The notes under the pieces: generated by a model
What the model saw: only the letters and a program-made list of their open reading frames with translations
Told to the model about the DNA's origin: nothing
Database searches by the model: none
NCBI GenBank assembly: GCA_947448525.1
Contig: CANFNV010000001.1
Location: forward strand, 124,001-188,000
Direction: 5' to 3'
DNA length: 64,000 nt
Source of the DNA: Flavobacteriaceae bacterium
Lineage (GTDB): Bacteria > Bacteroidota > Bacteroidia > Flavobacteriales > Flavobacteriaceae
Position numbers and translations under genes: made by a program
Shown: in pieces, positions 56,525 through 64,000 of the stretch
Layout: the number at the start of each line of letters is the position of its first letter
Numbering within the stretch: position 1 is the first letter of the stretch

Positions 56525-57853
56525 TTATACTGCTAAATTAACAAACTCCATTCTCACACTTCCTTCCTCATCAATTCGAGTCAAATTAATTTCGTGCAAC
56601 GTATTGACCAATTCTGGATTCCAAGGCGTTTTTACTTTGACATAATTTTCTGTAAATCCGTGAATGTACCCTTCTTTATTTTCGCTTTCAAACAATACTT
56701 TGTGAGTACTTCCAATTTGACTTTCATAAAATGCACGACGTTTTTTAACCGATAATCCACGCAGCATTTTGCTTCTTTTTGAACGCACATTCGTTGGAAC
56801 CACTTCGGACATCAAGACCGCTTCGGTATTATCTCGTTCCGAATAAGTAAAAACGTGTAAATAGGAAATATCCAATTCGTTTAGGTAATTATACGTTTCC
56901 AAAAAATGCTCATCGGATTCCCCAGGAAAACCAACAATCACATCCACGCCAATACAAGCGTGGGGCATTACTCTTCGAATAGTTGCCACCCTATCTGTAT
57001 ATATTTCACGTTGGTAACGTCGTTTCATTTTTCCTAAAATTTCATTACTGCCCGATTGCAAGGGAATGTGAAAATGTGGCACAAAAGTGCGACTTTGGGC
57101 AACAAACTCAATGGTTTCATTCTTCAACAAATTGGGTTCTATTGACGATATTCGCAAACGTTCGATACCCTCCACTTCATCCAAGGCTTTTACTAAATCT
57201 AAAAAAGTGTGTTCGTGTTTTTTATTTCCTAATTCGCCTTTTCCATAATCACCAATATTAACTCCTGTAAGAACAATTTCTTTAATTCCTTGTTTGGATA
57301 TTTCGTACGCATTTTTCAAAACATTATCTAAAGCATCACTCCTAGAAATACCGCGTGCTAGTGGAATGGTACAATACGTACATTTGTAATCGCAACCATC
57401 CTGAACTTTAAGAAAAGCACGAGTTCTATCGCCTATAGAATAACTTCCTACATAAAAATCGGCCTCTTCAATTTCGCACGAATGCACTTCGCCTCTATCG
57501 TTTTTAGACAAATCAGTAATATAATCAGTAATTTTGAATTTTTCAGTAGCACCTAAAACCAAGTCAACACCATCAACAGCAGCTAATTCTTCAGGTTTCA
57601 ATTGCGCATAACAACCTACCGCTGCGACAAATGCTTTATCGTTGAGCTTTAATGCTCTCTTTACAATTTGCTTGAATTGTTTATCGGCGTTTTCAGTTAC
57701 CGAACACGTATTAATAACATACATATCGGCCACTTCTTCAAAGTCAACCCGATCAAATCCTTCATCTTTAAAATTTCTAGCAATGGTGGATGTTTCAGAA
57801 AAGTTTAATTTACATCCAAGCGTATAGAACGCTACTTTCTTTTTGTTTTCCAT
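56525..57853 (-). CDS. mtaB: tRNA t6A37 methylthiotransferase MtaB
   Basis: MtaB adds a methylthio group to N6-threonylcarbamoyl-adenosine at position 37 of tRNAs reading ANN codons. The 442-residue protein has the UPF0004 cysteines Cys14, Cys50 and Cys81 (TLGCKLNFSET, NTCSVTE, VGCYAQ), the radical-SAM triad Cys154, Cys158 and Cys161 (CDYKCTYC) and a C-terminal TRAM domain. TLGCKLNFSE points to MtaB rather than MiaB or RimO. The frame extends to a TTG at 57865, but the ATG at 57853 is preferred, downstream of a consensus promoter. Confidence 0.93.
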   Translation of the reverse strand: MENKKKVAFYTLGCKLNFSETSTIARNFKDEGFDRVDFEEVADMYVINTCSVTENADKQFKQIVKRALKLNDKAFVAAVGCYAQLKPEELAAVDGVDLVLGATEKFKITDYITDLSKNDRGEVHSCEIEEADFYVGSYSIGDRTRAFLKVQDGCDYKCTYCTIPLARGISRSDALDNVLKNAYEISKQGIKEIVLTGVNIGDYGKGELGNKKHEHTFLDLVKALDEVEGIERLRISSIEPNLLKNETIEFVAQSRTFVPHFHIPLQSGSNEILGKMKRRYQREIYTDRVATIRRVMPHACIGVDVIVGFPGESDEHFLETYNYLNELDISYLHVFTYSERDNTEAVLMSEVVPTNVRSKRSKMLRGLSVKKRRAFYESQIGSTHKVLFESENKEGYIHGFTENYVKVKTPWNPELVNTLHEINLTRIDEEGSVRMEFVNLAV

Positions 57854-57896
57854 AAGTAAACTCAATTGATGAAATCGTTGTCAAAAATTGAGAGTG

Positions 57897-57926
57897 CAAA
57901 GATAAGTTAATTTGAAAAATAAACAA
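57897..57926 (-). promoter_or_regulatory. Consensus promoter of mtaB
   Basis: TTG (57924-57926), 19 nt and then TATCTTTG (57897-57904) on the minus strand form a textbook Bacteroidota promoter 43 nt ahead of the mtaB ATG. Confidence 0.8.
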
Positions 57927-58019
57927 TTTTGCTTTGCACAATTCGACTTTGGCTCGGGTGAAAATTTGAAAATGTAATTAATCTTCAAATTAACACATCT
58001 TCAAATATTCAAATTACAC

Positions 58020-59195
58020 CTATTCTTTTCTATATTTTTTAGTTTCTTCAAAAACGTGTTCTAAGATTTTAGTATCTTCCTCTGTAAAATCAATATTACG
58101 ACGCGCCATAACAATTTTAGCCGTTTGAAATGCTTTATTAGTTACGTACGTTGTAAATCCAGAAGCGCCACCCCAAGAAAAACTTGGCACAAAATTACGA
58201 GGAAAACCTGCCCCGAAAATATTGGTTGAAACCCCAACAACGGTACCTGTATTAAACATAGTATTGATACCACACTTGCTGTGATCGCCCATCATCAATC
58301 CGCAGAATTGCAAACCGGTTTTGGCAAAATTTTCGGTTTCGTAGCTCCATAATTTCACTTCTTCATAATTGTTTTTCAAATTAGAATTGTTACTATCCGC
58401 GCCAATATTACACCATTCGCCAAGCACAGAATTGCCTAAAAATCCATCATGTCCTTTATTAGAATAACCAAATAAAACCGAATTATTTACTTCTCCACCA
58501 ATGACAGAGTGAGGACCCACGGTTGTAGCACCATAAACTTTGGAACCCATTTTTACGCGACCTGATTCGCACAACGCAAAAGGACCTCTTATCATTGATC
58601 CTTCCATAATTTCAGCATTTTTACCAATATAAATAGGCCCTGAGGAAGCGTTTAAGGTAACAAATTCTAGCTTTGCCCCTACTTCAATAAAAATATTTTC
58701 AGGAGCTATAACATTAACCGATTTTGGAATTGGCTCTGAGGTTCTTCCTTTAGTGATTAATTCAAAATCCAGTCGTAATGCGGCATCATTTTTAGCAAAA
58801 ATATCCCAAGTATGTTCAACAGTAAGGCACTCTTCTAAATACTCAATAATTTCATAAGTATCGAAATTCACTTCCTCTTGGGTATCGTGGGTATAAAAAG
58901 CAATAACGTCATCCCCTTTGAAAATGGCTTGGTTTTTTTTAAGCATTTTCACCTTTTCCGACAAAACATCGTTGGGTAAAAACGAGGCGTTAATCATAAC
59001 GTTTTCTTCTAATTCGACCATTGGATATTTTTCAGATAAATATTCTTCAGTCAATGTAGTGGTAGTAAACCCTAAATGTTTTTCCCATTTTTCACGAATG
59101 GTTAAAATTCCGATACGAATTTCAGCGACAGGTCGTGTAAAAGTAAATGGTAAAAGGGCGTTACGGACAGTTCCGTCAAAAAGTATGTAGTTCAT
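58020..59195 (-). CDS. GlmU-like sugar nucleotidyltransferase family protein
   Basis: The 391-residue protein begins MNYILFDGTVRNALLPFTFTRPVAEIRIG, the N-terminal pattern of the GlmU-related NTP_transf_4 group, in which the usual GxGTRM nucleotide loop is absent. Residues about 165-350 form a left-handed beta-helix of hexapeptide repeats (YIGKNAEIMEGSMIRGPFAL). It could be a sugar-phosphate nucleotidyltransferase/acyltransferase; activity is not proven by the sequence. The frame starts earlier at 59216, but the 59195 ATG matches the family. A TAACTTTG box lies about 50 nt upstream. Confidence 0.83.
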   Translation of the reverse strand: MNYILFDGTVRNALLPFTFTRPVAEIRIGILTIREKWEKHLGFTTTTLTEEYLSEKYPMVELEENVMINASFLPNDVLSEKVKMLKKNQAIFKGDDVIAFYTHDTQEEVNFDTYEIIEYLEECLTVEHTWDIFAKNDAALRLDFELITKGRTSEPIPKSVNVIAPENIFIEVGAKLEFVTLNASSGPIYIGKNAEIMEGSMIRGPFALCESGRVKMGSKVYGATTVGPHSVIGGEVNNSVLFGYSNKGHDGFLGNSVLGEWCNIGADSNNSNLKNNYEEVKLWSYETENFAKTGLQFCGLMMGDHSKCGINTMFNTGTVVGVSTNIFGAGFPRNFVPSFSWGGASGFTTYVTNKAFQTAKIVMARRNIDFTEEDTKILEHVFEETKKYRKE

Positions 59196-59210
59196 TTTTA
59201 TGTATTGAAG

Positions 59211-59230
59211 AGACAAGTCACGATTTGTCT
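59211..59230. repeat. Small palindrome in the GlmU-like leader
   Basis: Arms agacaag and tttgtct (one G-U pair) enclose tcacga, between the -7 box at 59245 and the ATG at 59195, so they would be in the mRNA leader. It recalls short agac...gtct palindromes seen between genes in many flavobacteria. Confidence 0.4.
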
Positions 59231-59244
59231 GTACATTTAGAGTT

Positions 59245-59252
59245 CAAAGTTA
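59245..59252 (-). promoter_or_regulatory. -7 box of the GlmU-like gene
   Basis: Minus-strand TAACTTTG matches TAnnTTTG, 49 nt ahead of the ATG at 59195 and just past the rpmE2 terminator. Confidence 0.5.
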
Positions 59253-59265
59253 CAAAAGTTTAGTT

Positions 59266-59299
59266 CATAAAAAAACCTTCCAATAAATTGGAAGGTTTT
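59266..59299 (-). terminator. Terminator of rpmE2
   Basis: Twelve-base arms aaaaccttccaa and ttggaaggtttt around taaa are perfectly paired and followed on the minus strand by a T tract, 25 bases past the L31 stop. Confidence 0.88.
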
Positions 59300-59323
59300 G
59301 ATAAAATTTGAACACTTAAAATA

Positions 59324-59575
59324 TTATTTACCGTGTTTAGCGTATTTAGTTTTAAATTTATCGATACGTCCTGCAGTATCAATAAGTTTAGATTTACCTG
59401 TGTAAAATGGGTGTGATGTTCTAGAAATCTCCATTTTAAAAACTGGATATTCAACTCCTTCGTGCGTAATAGTTTCTTTGGTTTCAACTGTGGATTTAGT
59501 GATAAAAACATCTTCGTTTGACATGTCTTTAAAAGCAACTAATCTGTAATTTTCTGGGTGAATTCCTTGTTTCAT
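59324..59575 (-). CDS. rpmE2: 50S ribosomal protein L31 type B
   Basis: The 83-residue protein begins [19 protein letters not shown] and has [25 protein letters not shown]31 bridges the large and small subunits. The four zinc-binding Cys of L31 type A are absent, so it is the zinc-independent type B protein. It is expressed from a good promoter with a leader of about 100 nt and ends at a strong terminator. Confidence 0.96.
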   Translation of the reverse strand: MKQGIHPENYRLVAFKDMSNEDVFITKSTVETKETITHEGVEYPVFKMEISRTSHPFYTGKSKLIDTAGRIDKFKTKYAKHGK

Positions 59576-59678
59576 TGTGTAAATCTTTTATTTGTTATGA
59601 AGTAGTTTGTTGTGAAGCTTTCATTAAAAAGGTATCAACGGACTACAACTTTTACTTATTGTTTTTAATTTGAGTGTG

Positions 59679-59707
59679 CAAAAATACAACTATTTTTTAA
59701 TTATCAA
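59679..59707 (-). promoter_or_regulatory. Promoter of rpmE2
   Basis: TTG (59705-59707) and TATTTTTG (59679-59686) are 18 nt apart on the minus strand. They leave a leader of roughly 97 nt before the L31 ATG. The rest of the 225-bp gap shows no gene. Confidence 0.72.
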
Positions 59708-59764
59708 ACGATTATGCCGCTTTTTTTAATTGAATTATATATTCTGCCATAATAATGGAATTAC

Positions 59765-59772
59765 TATATTTG
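59765..59772 (+). promoter_or_regulatory. -7 box of the DUF4199 operon
   Basis: TATATTTG matches the consensus, 28 nt before the DUF4199 ATG. It probably serves the next four genes, which have short gaps or overlaps. Confidence 0.5.
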
Positions 59773-59800
59773 TAGATTAATTAAGTACTATTATATTATC

Positions 59801-60337
59801 ATGAATTCGATTATAAAAAAAACCGGAATACAAATAGGATTGTTTCTTTCTATAATACAAATAGCAATTATTTTATACTTATATTTTTTTGGATCATTTA
59901 CAGACTTGAAAATTGGAATGTTATCCATAATTATGACCATCTTGTTAGGAGTTGTAGCAATAATAATTAACAAAAAAAGACTGAAAAACAAAATAAGTCT
60001 TAGAGAATCTTTCACTGGATACTTTATTACAATATTAATTTCAATTATCGCATCTAATATTTTTTATGTGAGTTTATTTCATACAATTGCTAACGAATCC
60101 AAAAAAGAGCAAATAAAAAAGGAATTTTATGTTTTTAGTAAAAAAAACATGAAAGAGTTTACATTTTCAAAAGAAGATTATGAAAAAAATATTGAATTAC
60201 AGAAAGATTTTGATCCATTTAGTATAAATACTTCCTTTCAAAAATCTATTAAATTTCTATTGTTGTATAGTGTTTTTGGGATTTTAGCCTCTGTGATTTT
60301 TAGAAACAAATCATCATTTCAAGAAATAGAAAATTAA
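59801..60337 (+). CDS. DUF4199 family membrane protein
   Basis: The 178-residue protein has hydrophobic segments at about 8-30, 37-57, 70-92 and 147-167. A charged loop between the third and fourth holds KKEQIKKEFYVFSKKN. This is the arrangement of DUF4199, a small membrane-protein family common in Bacteroidota with unknown function. Its stop codon overlaps the start of the glycosyltransferase gene by one base (TAATG), a strong sign of shared function, perhaps supporting lipid-linked sugar transfer. Confidence 0.83.
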   Translation: MNSIIKKTGIQIGLFLSIIQIAIILYLYFFGSFTDLKIGMLSIIMTILLGVVAIIINKKRLKNKISLRESFTGYFITILISIIASNIFYVSLFHTIANESKKEQIKKEFYVFSKKNMKEFTFSKEDYEKNIELQKDFDPFSINTSFQKSIKFLLLYSVFGILASVIFRNKSSFQEIEN

Positions 60338-61296
60338 TGAATTTATCACTAATTATCCCATTATTAAACGAACAAGAATCGTTGCCTGAGTTGCATTCGT
60401 GGATTCAGAAAGTCATGATTGCTCAAAATTATTCGTATGAAGTTATTTTTATTGATGACGGAAGTACCGACAATTCATGGCAAACCATTGAAGACCTTTC
60501 TAAAAGTGATTACAATGTAAAAGGAATAAAGTTTTTACGAAATTTTGGGAAGTCGCAAGCACTTCATGCCGGATTTGCAAAAGCTCAAGGTGATGTAGTT
60601 ATTACGATGGATGCGGATTTACAAGACAGCCCAGATGAAATTCCGGAATTATTCAATATGGTCACTTCGGGCGGTTTTGATTTGGTTTCGGGTTGGAAAA
60701 AGAAACGCTACGATCATATGGTTACTAAAAATATTCCGTCTAAATTATTCAATTGGGCTGCGAGAAAAACCTCTGGAGTATCCCTAAATGATTTCAATTG
60801 CGGATTAAAAGCATACAAAAACATTGTCATAAAAAACATTGAAGTCTCGGGCGAGATGCACCGATATATACCGGTTTTGGCGAAAAATGCAGGATTTTCA
60901 AAAATTGGAGAGAAAGTGGTTATTCACCAAGCTCGAAAATATGGCGTATCTAAATTTGGAATCAATCGTTTCATCAACGGATTTCTTGATTTGATAACCA
61001 TTTGGTTTTTATCACGATACGGCAAACGTCCAATGCACCTTTTTGGATTGTTAGGCGTTATTATGTTTCTTATCGGATTTATTTCTACCTTTTTTATCAT
61101 CGGTATTAAATTATTCAAATTATTTGCGTTGCACGAACAAACTATTTTAGTAGCTCAAAACCCTTTGTTTTATATAGCGTTAACCGCAATGATTATTGGT
61201 TCTCAATTGTTTTTGGCTGGTTTTTTGGGAGAAATTATTCTTCGAACCAAAAATAATGAAGAACGTTATAAAATTGCATCCGAAGTAAATTTATAA
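60337..61296 (+). CDS. Membrane-anchored family 2 glycosyltransferase (dolichol-phosphate-mannose-synthase-like)
   Basis: The 319-residue protein starts LSLIIPLLNEQESLPEL, has VIFIDDGSTDNSW and TMDADLQDSPDEIP (the DADLQ metal site), and the acceptor-side NDFNCGLKAYK. Two hydrophobic segments (about 235-260 and 275-300) anchor it. This is the GtrB/DPM1/ArnC-like type that moves a sugar from a nucleotide to a polyprenyl phosphate. A 14-bp palindrome lies in the 40-bp gap after it. Confidence 0.9.
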   Translation: MNLSLIIPLLNEQESLPELHSWIQKVMIAQNYSYEVIFIDDGSTDNSWQTIEDLSKSDYNVKGIKFLRNFGKSQALHAGFAKAQGDVVITMDADLQDSPDEIPELFNMVTSGGFDLVSGWKKKRYDHMVTKNIPSKLFNWAARKTSGVSLNDFNCGLKAYKNIVIKNIEVSGEMHRYIPVLAKNAGFSKIGEKVVIHQARKYGVSKFGINRFINGFLDLITIWFLSRYGKRPMHLFGLLGVIMFLIGFISTFFIIGIKLFKLFALHEQTILVAQNPLFYIALTAMIIGSQLFLAGFLGEIILRTKNNEERYKIASEVNL

Positions 61297-61305
61297 AATC
61301 CATTC

Positions 61306-61319
61306 AGCGAAATTTCGCT
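61306..61319. repeat. Perfect 14-bp palindrome between two operon genes
   Basis: agcgaaatttcgct is perfectly self-complementary in DNA. As RNA it would form only a very short hairpin without a useful loop, so a protein-binding site or a dispersed palindrome is more likely than a terminator. Confidence 0.4.
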
Positions 61320-61336
61320 TATCAAAAATTAGTACA

Positions 61337-63064
61337 ATGCACATCGAACCAACTATTTTAAACAAAGTAAACGAATGGCTTACACCTTCGTTTGACAATG
61401 ATACTCAGGAAGCTATTAGAAAATTAAAGACTTCATCTATTAAAGAATTGGAGGAAAGTTTTTATAAAAACTTAGAATTTGGCACTGGTGGAATGCGCGG
61501 TATTATGGGTGTTGGAACCAATAGAATAAACAAATATACCTTAGGAAAAAACACACAAGGTTTATCCGATTACATAAAAAAATCATTCCCAAACGAACCA
61601 TTAAAAGTAGTTATCGCCTACGATTGCCGTCACAATAGCAATACTTTGGCTAAAGTTGTTGCCGATGTTTTTTCGGCCAACGGAATTCATGTGTATTTAT
61701 TTTCAGAAATGCGTCCAACTCCAGAATTATCATTTGCCTTAAAATATTTAAATTGTCACGCTGGAATTGTATTAACTGCATCGCACAACCCTCCTGAATA
61801 CAACGGATATAAAGTATATTGGCAAGATGGCGGACAATTAGTTCCACCCCAAGACGTAGAGATTATCCAATTAATTGAAGCGTTGAATTACAGCGAAATC
61901 AAATTTGAAGCCAACGAAAATTTAATCGAATACATTGACACTGTTATTGATGATGCTTTTGCAAAATCAACAATAGAAAATTGCAGTTTCAATACGCCAA
62001 CAGCTGCTAAGGAGAATTTAAAAGTGGTTTACACATCACTTCATGGAACTTCTATTAAAGCGATTCCTGGAGTTTTGTCAAAAGCGGGCTATACTCAGGT
62101 GAATATCGTTCCTGAACAAGCAATTCCAGATGGTGATTTCCCAACAGTGAAATCTCCAAATCCGGAAGAACCGGAAGCATTAACAATGGCATTGGCACTC
62201 GCCGATAAAATTGAAGCCGATATTGTAATTGGCACGGATCCCGATTCAGACCGCTTGGGCGTTGCCGTTCGTGATACCGAAGGCAAAATGATTTTATTGA
62301 ATGGAAATCAAACTATGATTATTATGACCGCTTTTTTACTAGAACAATGGAAACGTGCTGACAAAATAACGGGTAAAGAATTTATTGGTTCTACCATAGT
62401 TTCAACACCTATGATTTTAGAATTGGCTACAGCTTATAATGTGGAATGTAAAGTGGGCTTAACGGGATTCAAATGGATTGCCAAATTCATCAAAGATTTT
62501 CCGGAATTGAAATTTATTGGTGGTGGCGAAGAAAGTTTTGGTTATATGGTAGGCGATGCCGTTCGTGATAAAGATGCTGTTGGAGCTTCATTATTGGTAT
62601 GCGAAATTGCAGCTCAAGCAAAAGCATCTGGAAGTTCGTTATATAAAGAATTACTGAATTTATATGTTGATTATGGCTTTTATAAAGAATGTTTAATTTC
62701 TTTAACAAAAAAAGGAATTTCAGGTTTGCAAGAAATCAACCAAATGATGATCGACTTACGCGAAAATCCGGTAGCCGAAATTAATGGCCAACGCGTAGTT
62801 TGTATCGAAGATTATGAGAATTCGACTTCCAAAAACAGGTTTACTGGAGAAGTAGAACCTATTTCAATTCCAAAATCGAACGTGTTGATTTATTATTTGG
62901 AAGATGGATCTAAAATTTGCGCCAGACCAAGTGGAACCGAACCAAAAATAAAATTCTACTTTAGCGTAAATGCAAGTTTAAACAATATTGAAAATGCAGA
63001 AAAAGTAGAACAACAATTAGACGAAAAAATAAAAAATATAATCTCTGCAATGCAATTGAACTAA
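61337..63064 (+). CDS. Phosphoglucomutase/phosphomannomutase
   Basis: The enzyme exchanges phosphate between C1 and C6 of hexoses, feeding sugar-nucleotide synthesis. The 575-residue protein has the four domains of the alpha-D-phosphohexomutase family: active-site Ser149 in TASHNPPEYNG, the metal loop GTDPDSDRLG, the sugar-specificity loop GGGEESFGYM and the phosphate-binding RPSGTEPKIK. Glucose- and mannose-phosphate specificity cannot be told apart by eye. Its stop overlaps the ABC-transporter start by one base. Confidence 0.92.
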   Translation: MHIEPTILNKVNEWLTPSFDNDTQEAIRKLKTSSIKELEESFYKNLEFGTGGMRGIMGVGTNRINKYTLGKNTQGLSDYIKKSFPNEPLKVVIAYDCRHNSNTLAKVVADVFSANGIHVYLFSEMRPTPELSFALKYLNCHAGIVLTASHNPPEYNGYKVYWQDGGQLVPPQDVEIIQLIEALNYSEIKFEANENLIEYIDTVIDDAFAKSTIENCSFNTPTAAKENLKVVYTSLHGTSIKAIPGVLSKAGYTQVNIVPEQAIPDGDFPTVKSPNPEEPEALTMALALADKIEADIVIGTDPDSDRLGVAVRDTEGKMILLNGNQTMIIMTAFLLEQWKRADKITGKEFIGSTIVSTPMILELATAYNVECKVGLTGFKWIAKFIKDFPELKFIGGGEESFGYMVGDAVRDKDAVGASLLVCEIAAQAKASGSSLYKELLNLYVDYGFYKECLISLTKKGISGLQEINQMMIDLRENPVAEINGQRVVCIEDYENSTSKNRFTGEVEPISIPKSNVLIYYLEDGSKICARPSGTEPKIKFYFSVNASLNNIENAEKVEQQLDEKIKNIISAMQLN

Positions 63065-64000
63065 TGGATGAAAATTTAAGAAAAATATTCCCTTTTATAA
63101 AGCCTTATCAATTCCATGTCATTTGGAACGTGATTTATAACATACTTTATGCGCTTTTTAGTACGTTATCCTTCATTTCGTTAATTCCAATGATGCAGGT
63201 GTTATTTGGCGATGTTGAAGAAATTACTAAAAAGCCTGTGTATACTTCTATTTGGAACATCACTAAATTCGGAAAAGATTACCTTTATTTTCACATAACC
63301 GAATTGCAAAAAAATGATGGACCTCAATATGCCTTATTGCTTGTGATTACTTTAGTTATTACAACTTTTTTGTTTAAAAATCTATTTAACTATTTAGCAT
63401 CCAATCATTTAATGCATTTAAAGAATGGAGTATTGAAAGATTTAAGAAATAAAATGTACGACAAAATCATCGATTTACCCATTTCCTTTTATTCCGAAAA
63501 AAGAAAAGGAGATATTATGGCGCGTATGCTTGGAGATATTGGTGAAGTCCAAAATTCATTTTTTGCAATATTAGAATTAATAGTTAAAGAACCTATGACT
63601 ATTATTTTCACGATAGCCGCAATGTTTGCTATCAGTGTTAAACTAACCATTTTTGTATTTATTTTTATTCCAATATCGGGATATACCATTTCGCTAATTG
63701 GAAAATCTTTGAAATCAAAATCTCAAAATCTTCAATCTGAAGGAGGGTATTTAATATCTATTGTTGAGGAAAGTCTTTCCGGTTTAAAAGTGGTAAAAAG
63801 CTACAATGCCGAAAGTATTTTTAAGAAAAAATTCAATGATTCGGTTAACCGATTATTAAAATTATCCAACAGCATAGGACGAAAAAATAACTTGGCTTCT
63901 CCGTTTAGCGAATTTATGGGAATCATTGTAATAGCAGTTTTATTATGGTTTGGTGGAAATATGGTCCTAGTTGACAAATTACCAAGCGGTAAAGCCGTTC
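63064..64000 (+). CDS. MsbA-like ABC exporter, N-terminal part
   Basis: The window ends within this gene; 312 codons are visible. The fragment is the membrane domain of an ABC half-transporter. It has hydrophobic segments near residues 25-48, 95-115, 175-210 and 285-305, with the intracellular helices LPISFYSEKRKGDIMARMLGDIGEVQ and SIVEESLSGLKVVKSYNAE typical of lipid A or multidrug exporters (MsbA/LmrA group). The ATPase domain lies outside. It is translationally coupled to the phosphohexomutase by the overlap TAATG. Confidence 0.9.
   Translation, partial: MDENLRKIFPFIKPYQFHVIWNVIYNILYALFSTLSFISLIPMMQVLFGDVEEITKKPVYTSIWNITKFGKDYLYFHITELQKNDGPQYALLLVITLVITTFLFKNLFNYLASNHLMHLKNGVLKDLRNKMYDKIIDLPISFYSEKRKGDIMARMLGDIGEVQNSFFAILELIVKEPMTIIFTIAAMFAISVKLTIFVFIFIPISGYTISLIGKSLKSKSQNLQSEGGYLISIVEESLSGLKVVKSYNAESIFKKKFNDSVNRLLKLSNSIGRKNNLASPFSEFMGIIVIAVLLWFGGNMVLVDKLPSGKAV

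Noticed and set aside
56457..56645. A 62-codon plus-strand frame overlapping the 3' end of mtaB
   Set aside because: Most of it is antisense to mtaB and its composition is that of a shadow; the minus-strand remnants in the gap are more coherent.

Overview
The window looks like a chromosomal segment of a member of the Flavobacteriaceae, most probably Flavobacterium or a close relative. The DNA is strongly AT-rich. Many genes are preceded by the Bacteroidota -7 box TAnnTTTG, in a few cases with a TTG element 17-20 nt upstream. Shine-Dalgarno motifs are rare, several genes start with TTG, and many products are typical of flavobacteria (fused isobutyryl-CoA mutase, DUF4199, DUF3810, DUF2279 and DUF4197 proteins, type B L31, MtaB, short archaeal-type ProRS). 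No insertion sequence, prophage or CRISPR array was seen.

Layout. 1-4600: end of a Fe/Mn superoxide dismutase, typA, rpsT, two tandem tRNA-Glu genes and proS. 4650-9400: a Tyr/Trp/Gly-rich lipoprotein, a FadL-type outer-membrane protein, rimO and a small secreted protein. 9400-23120: a LysM-NlpC/P60 hydrolase, lipA, a glyceraldehyde-3-phosphate dehydrogenase, icmF, a DUF4197 protein, pyrF with a coupled hydrolase, prfA, a lipoprotein, a small acetyltransferase-like protein, another hydrolase and a lytic transglycosylase. 23250-34310: a surface-glycan locus. 34420-40060: an HtrA protease, then dapF, a GNAT protein, mltG, a DUF2279 protein and a transglycosylase-like protein, a cell-wall-flavoured run. 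40120-47880: a methyltransferase, an ABC-F ATPase, a glycosyltransferase, a 2-oxo-acid dehydrogenase E2, rny, a candidate 6S RNA, zapA and a ZapB-like coiled-coil protein. 48060-54590: an M23 peptidase with a TonB-dependent receptor, an ECF sigma factor with a four-helix membrane partner, and a DUF3810 putative metalloprotease. 54650-64000: pepD, a decayed gene, mtaB, a GlmU-like protein, rpmE2, DUF4199 plus glycosyltransferase, a phosphohexomutase and the start of an MsbA-like ABC exporter.

The glycan locus is the main accessory region. It holds a UDP-sugar 4,6-dehydratase and an aminotransferase (PglF/PglE type), an ABC polysaccharide exporter whose ATPase has a carbohydrate-binding C-terminal domain, a methyltransferase, two family 2 glycosyltransferases and a neuA-neuB-neuC set. 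Together these predict an exported O-antigen- or capsule-like glycan carrying a nonulosonic (sialic- or legionaminic-type) acid. The middle of the locus (about 28.7-31.4 kb) is even richer in A/T than its surroundings.

The non-coding finding I rate highest is an approximately 160-nt structured RNA between zapA and rny, on the minus strand, with a long closing stem that also forms a terminator. Its form and position fit the flavobacterial 6S RNA. Other points are two pairs of back-to-back -7 boxes, recurrent TTGAA starts, small dispersed intergenic repeats and the remains of a gene near 56.3 kb.
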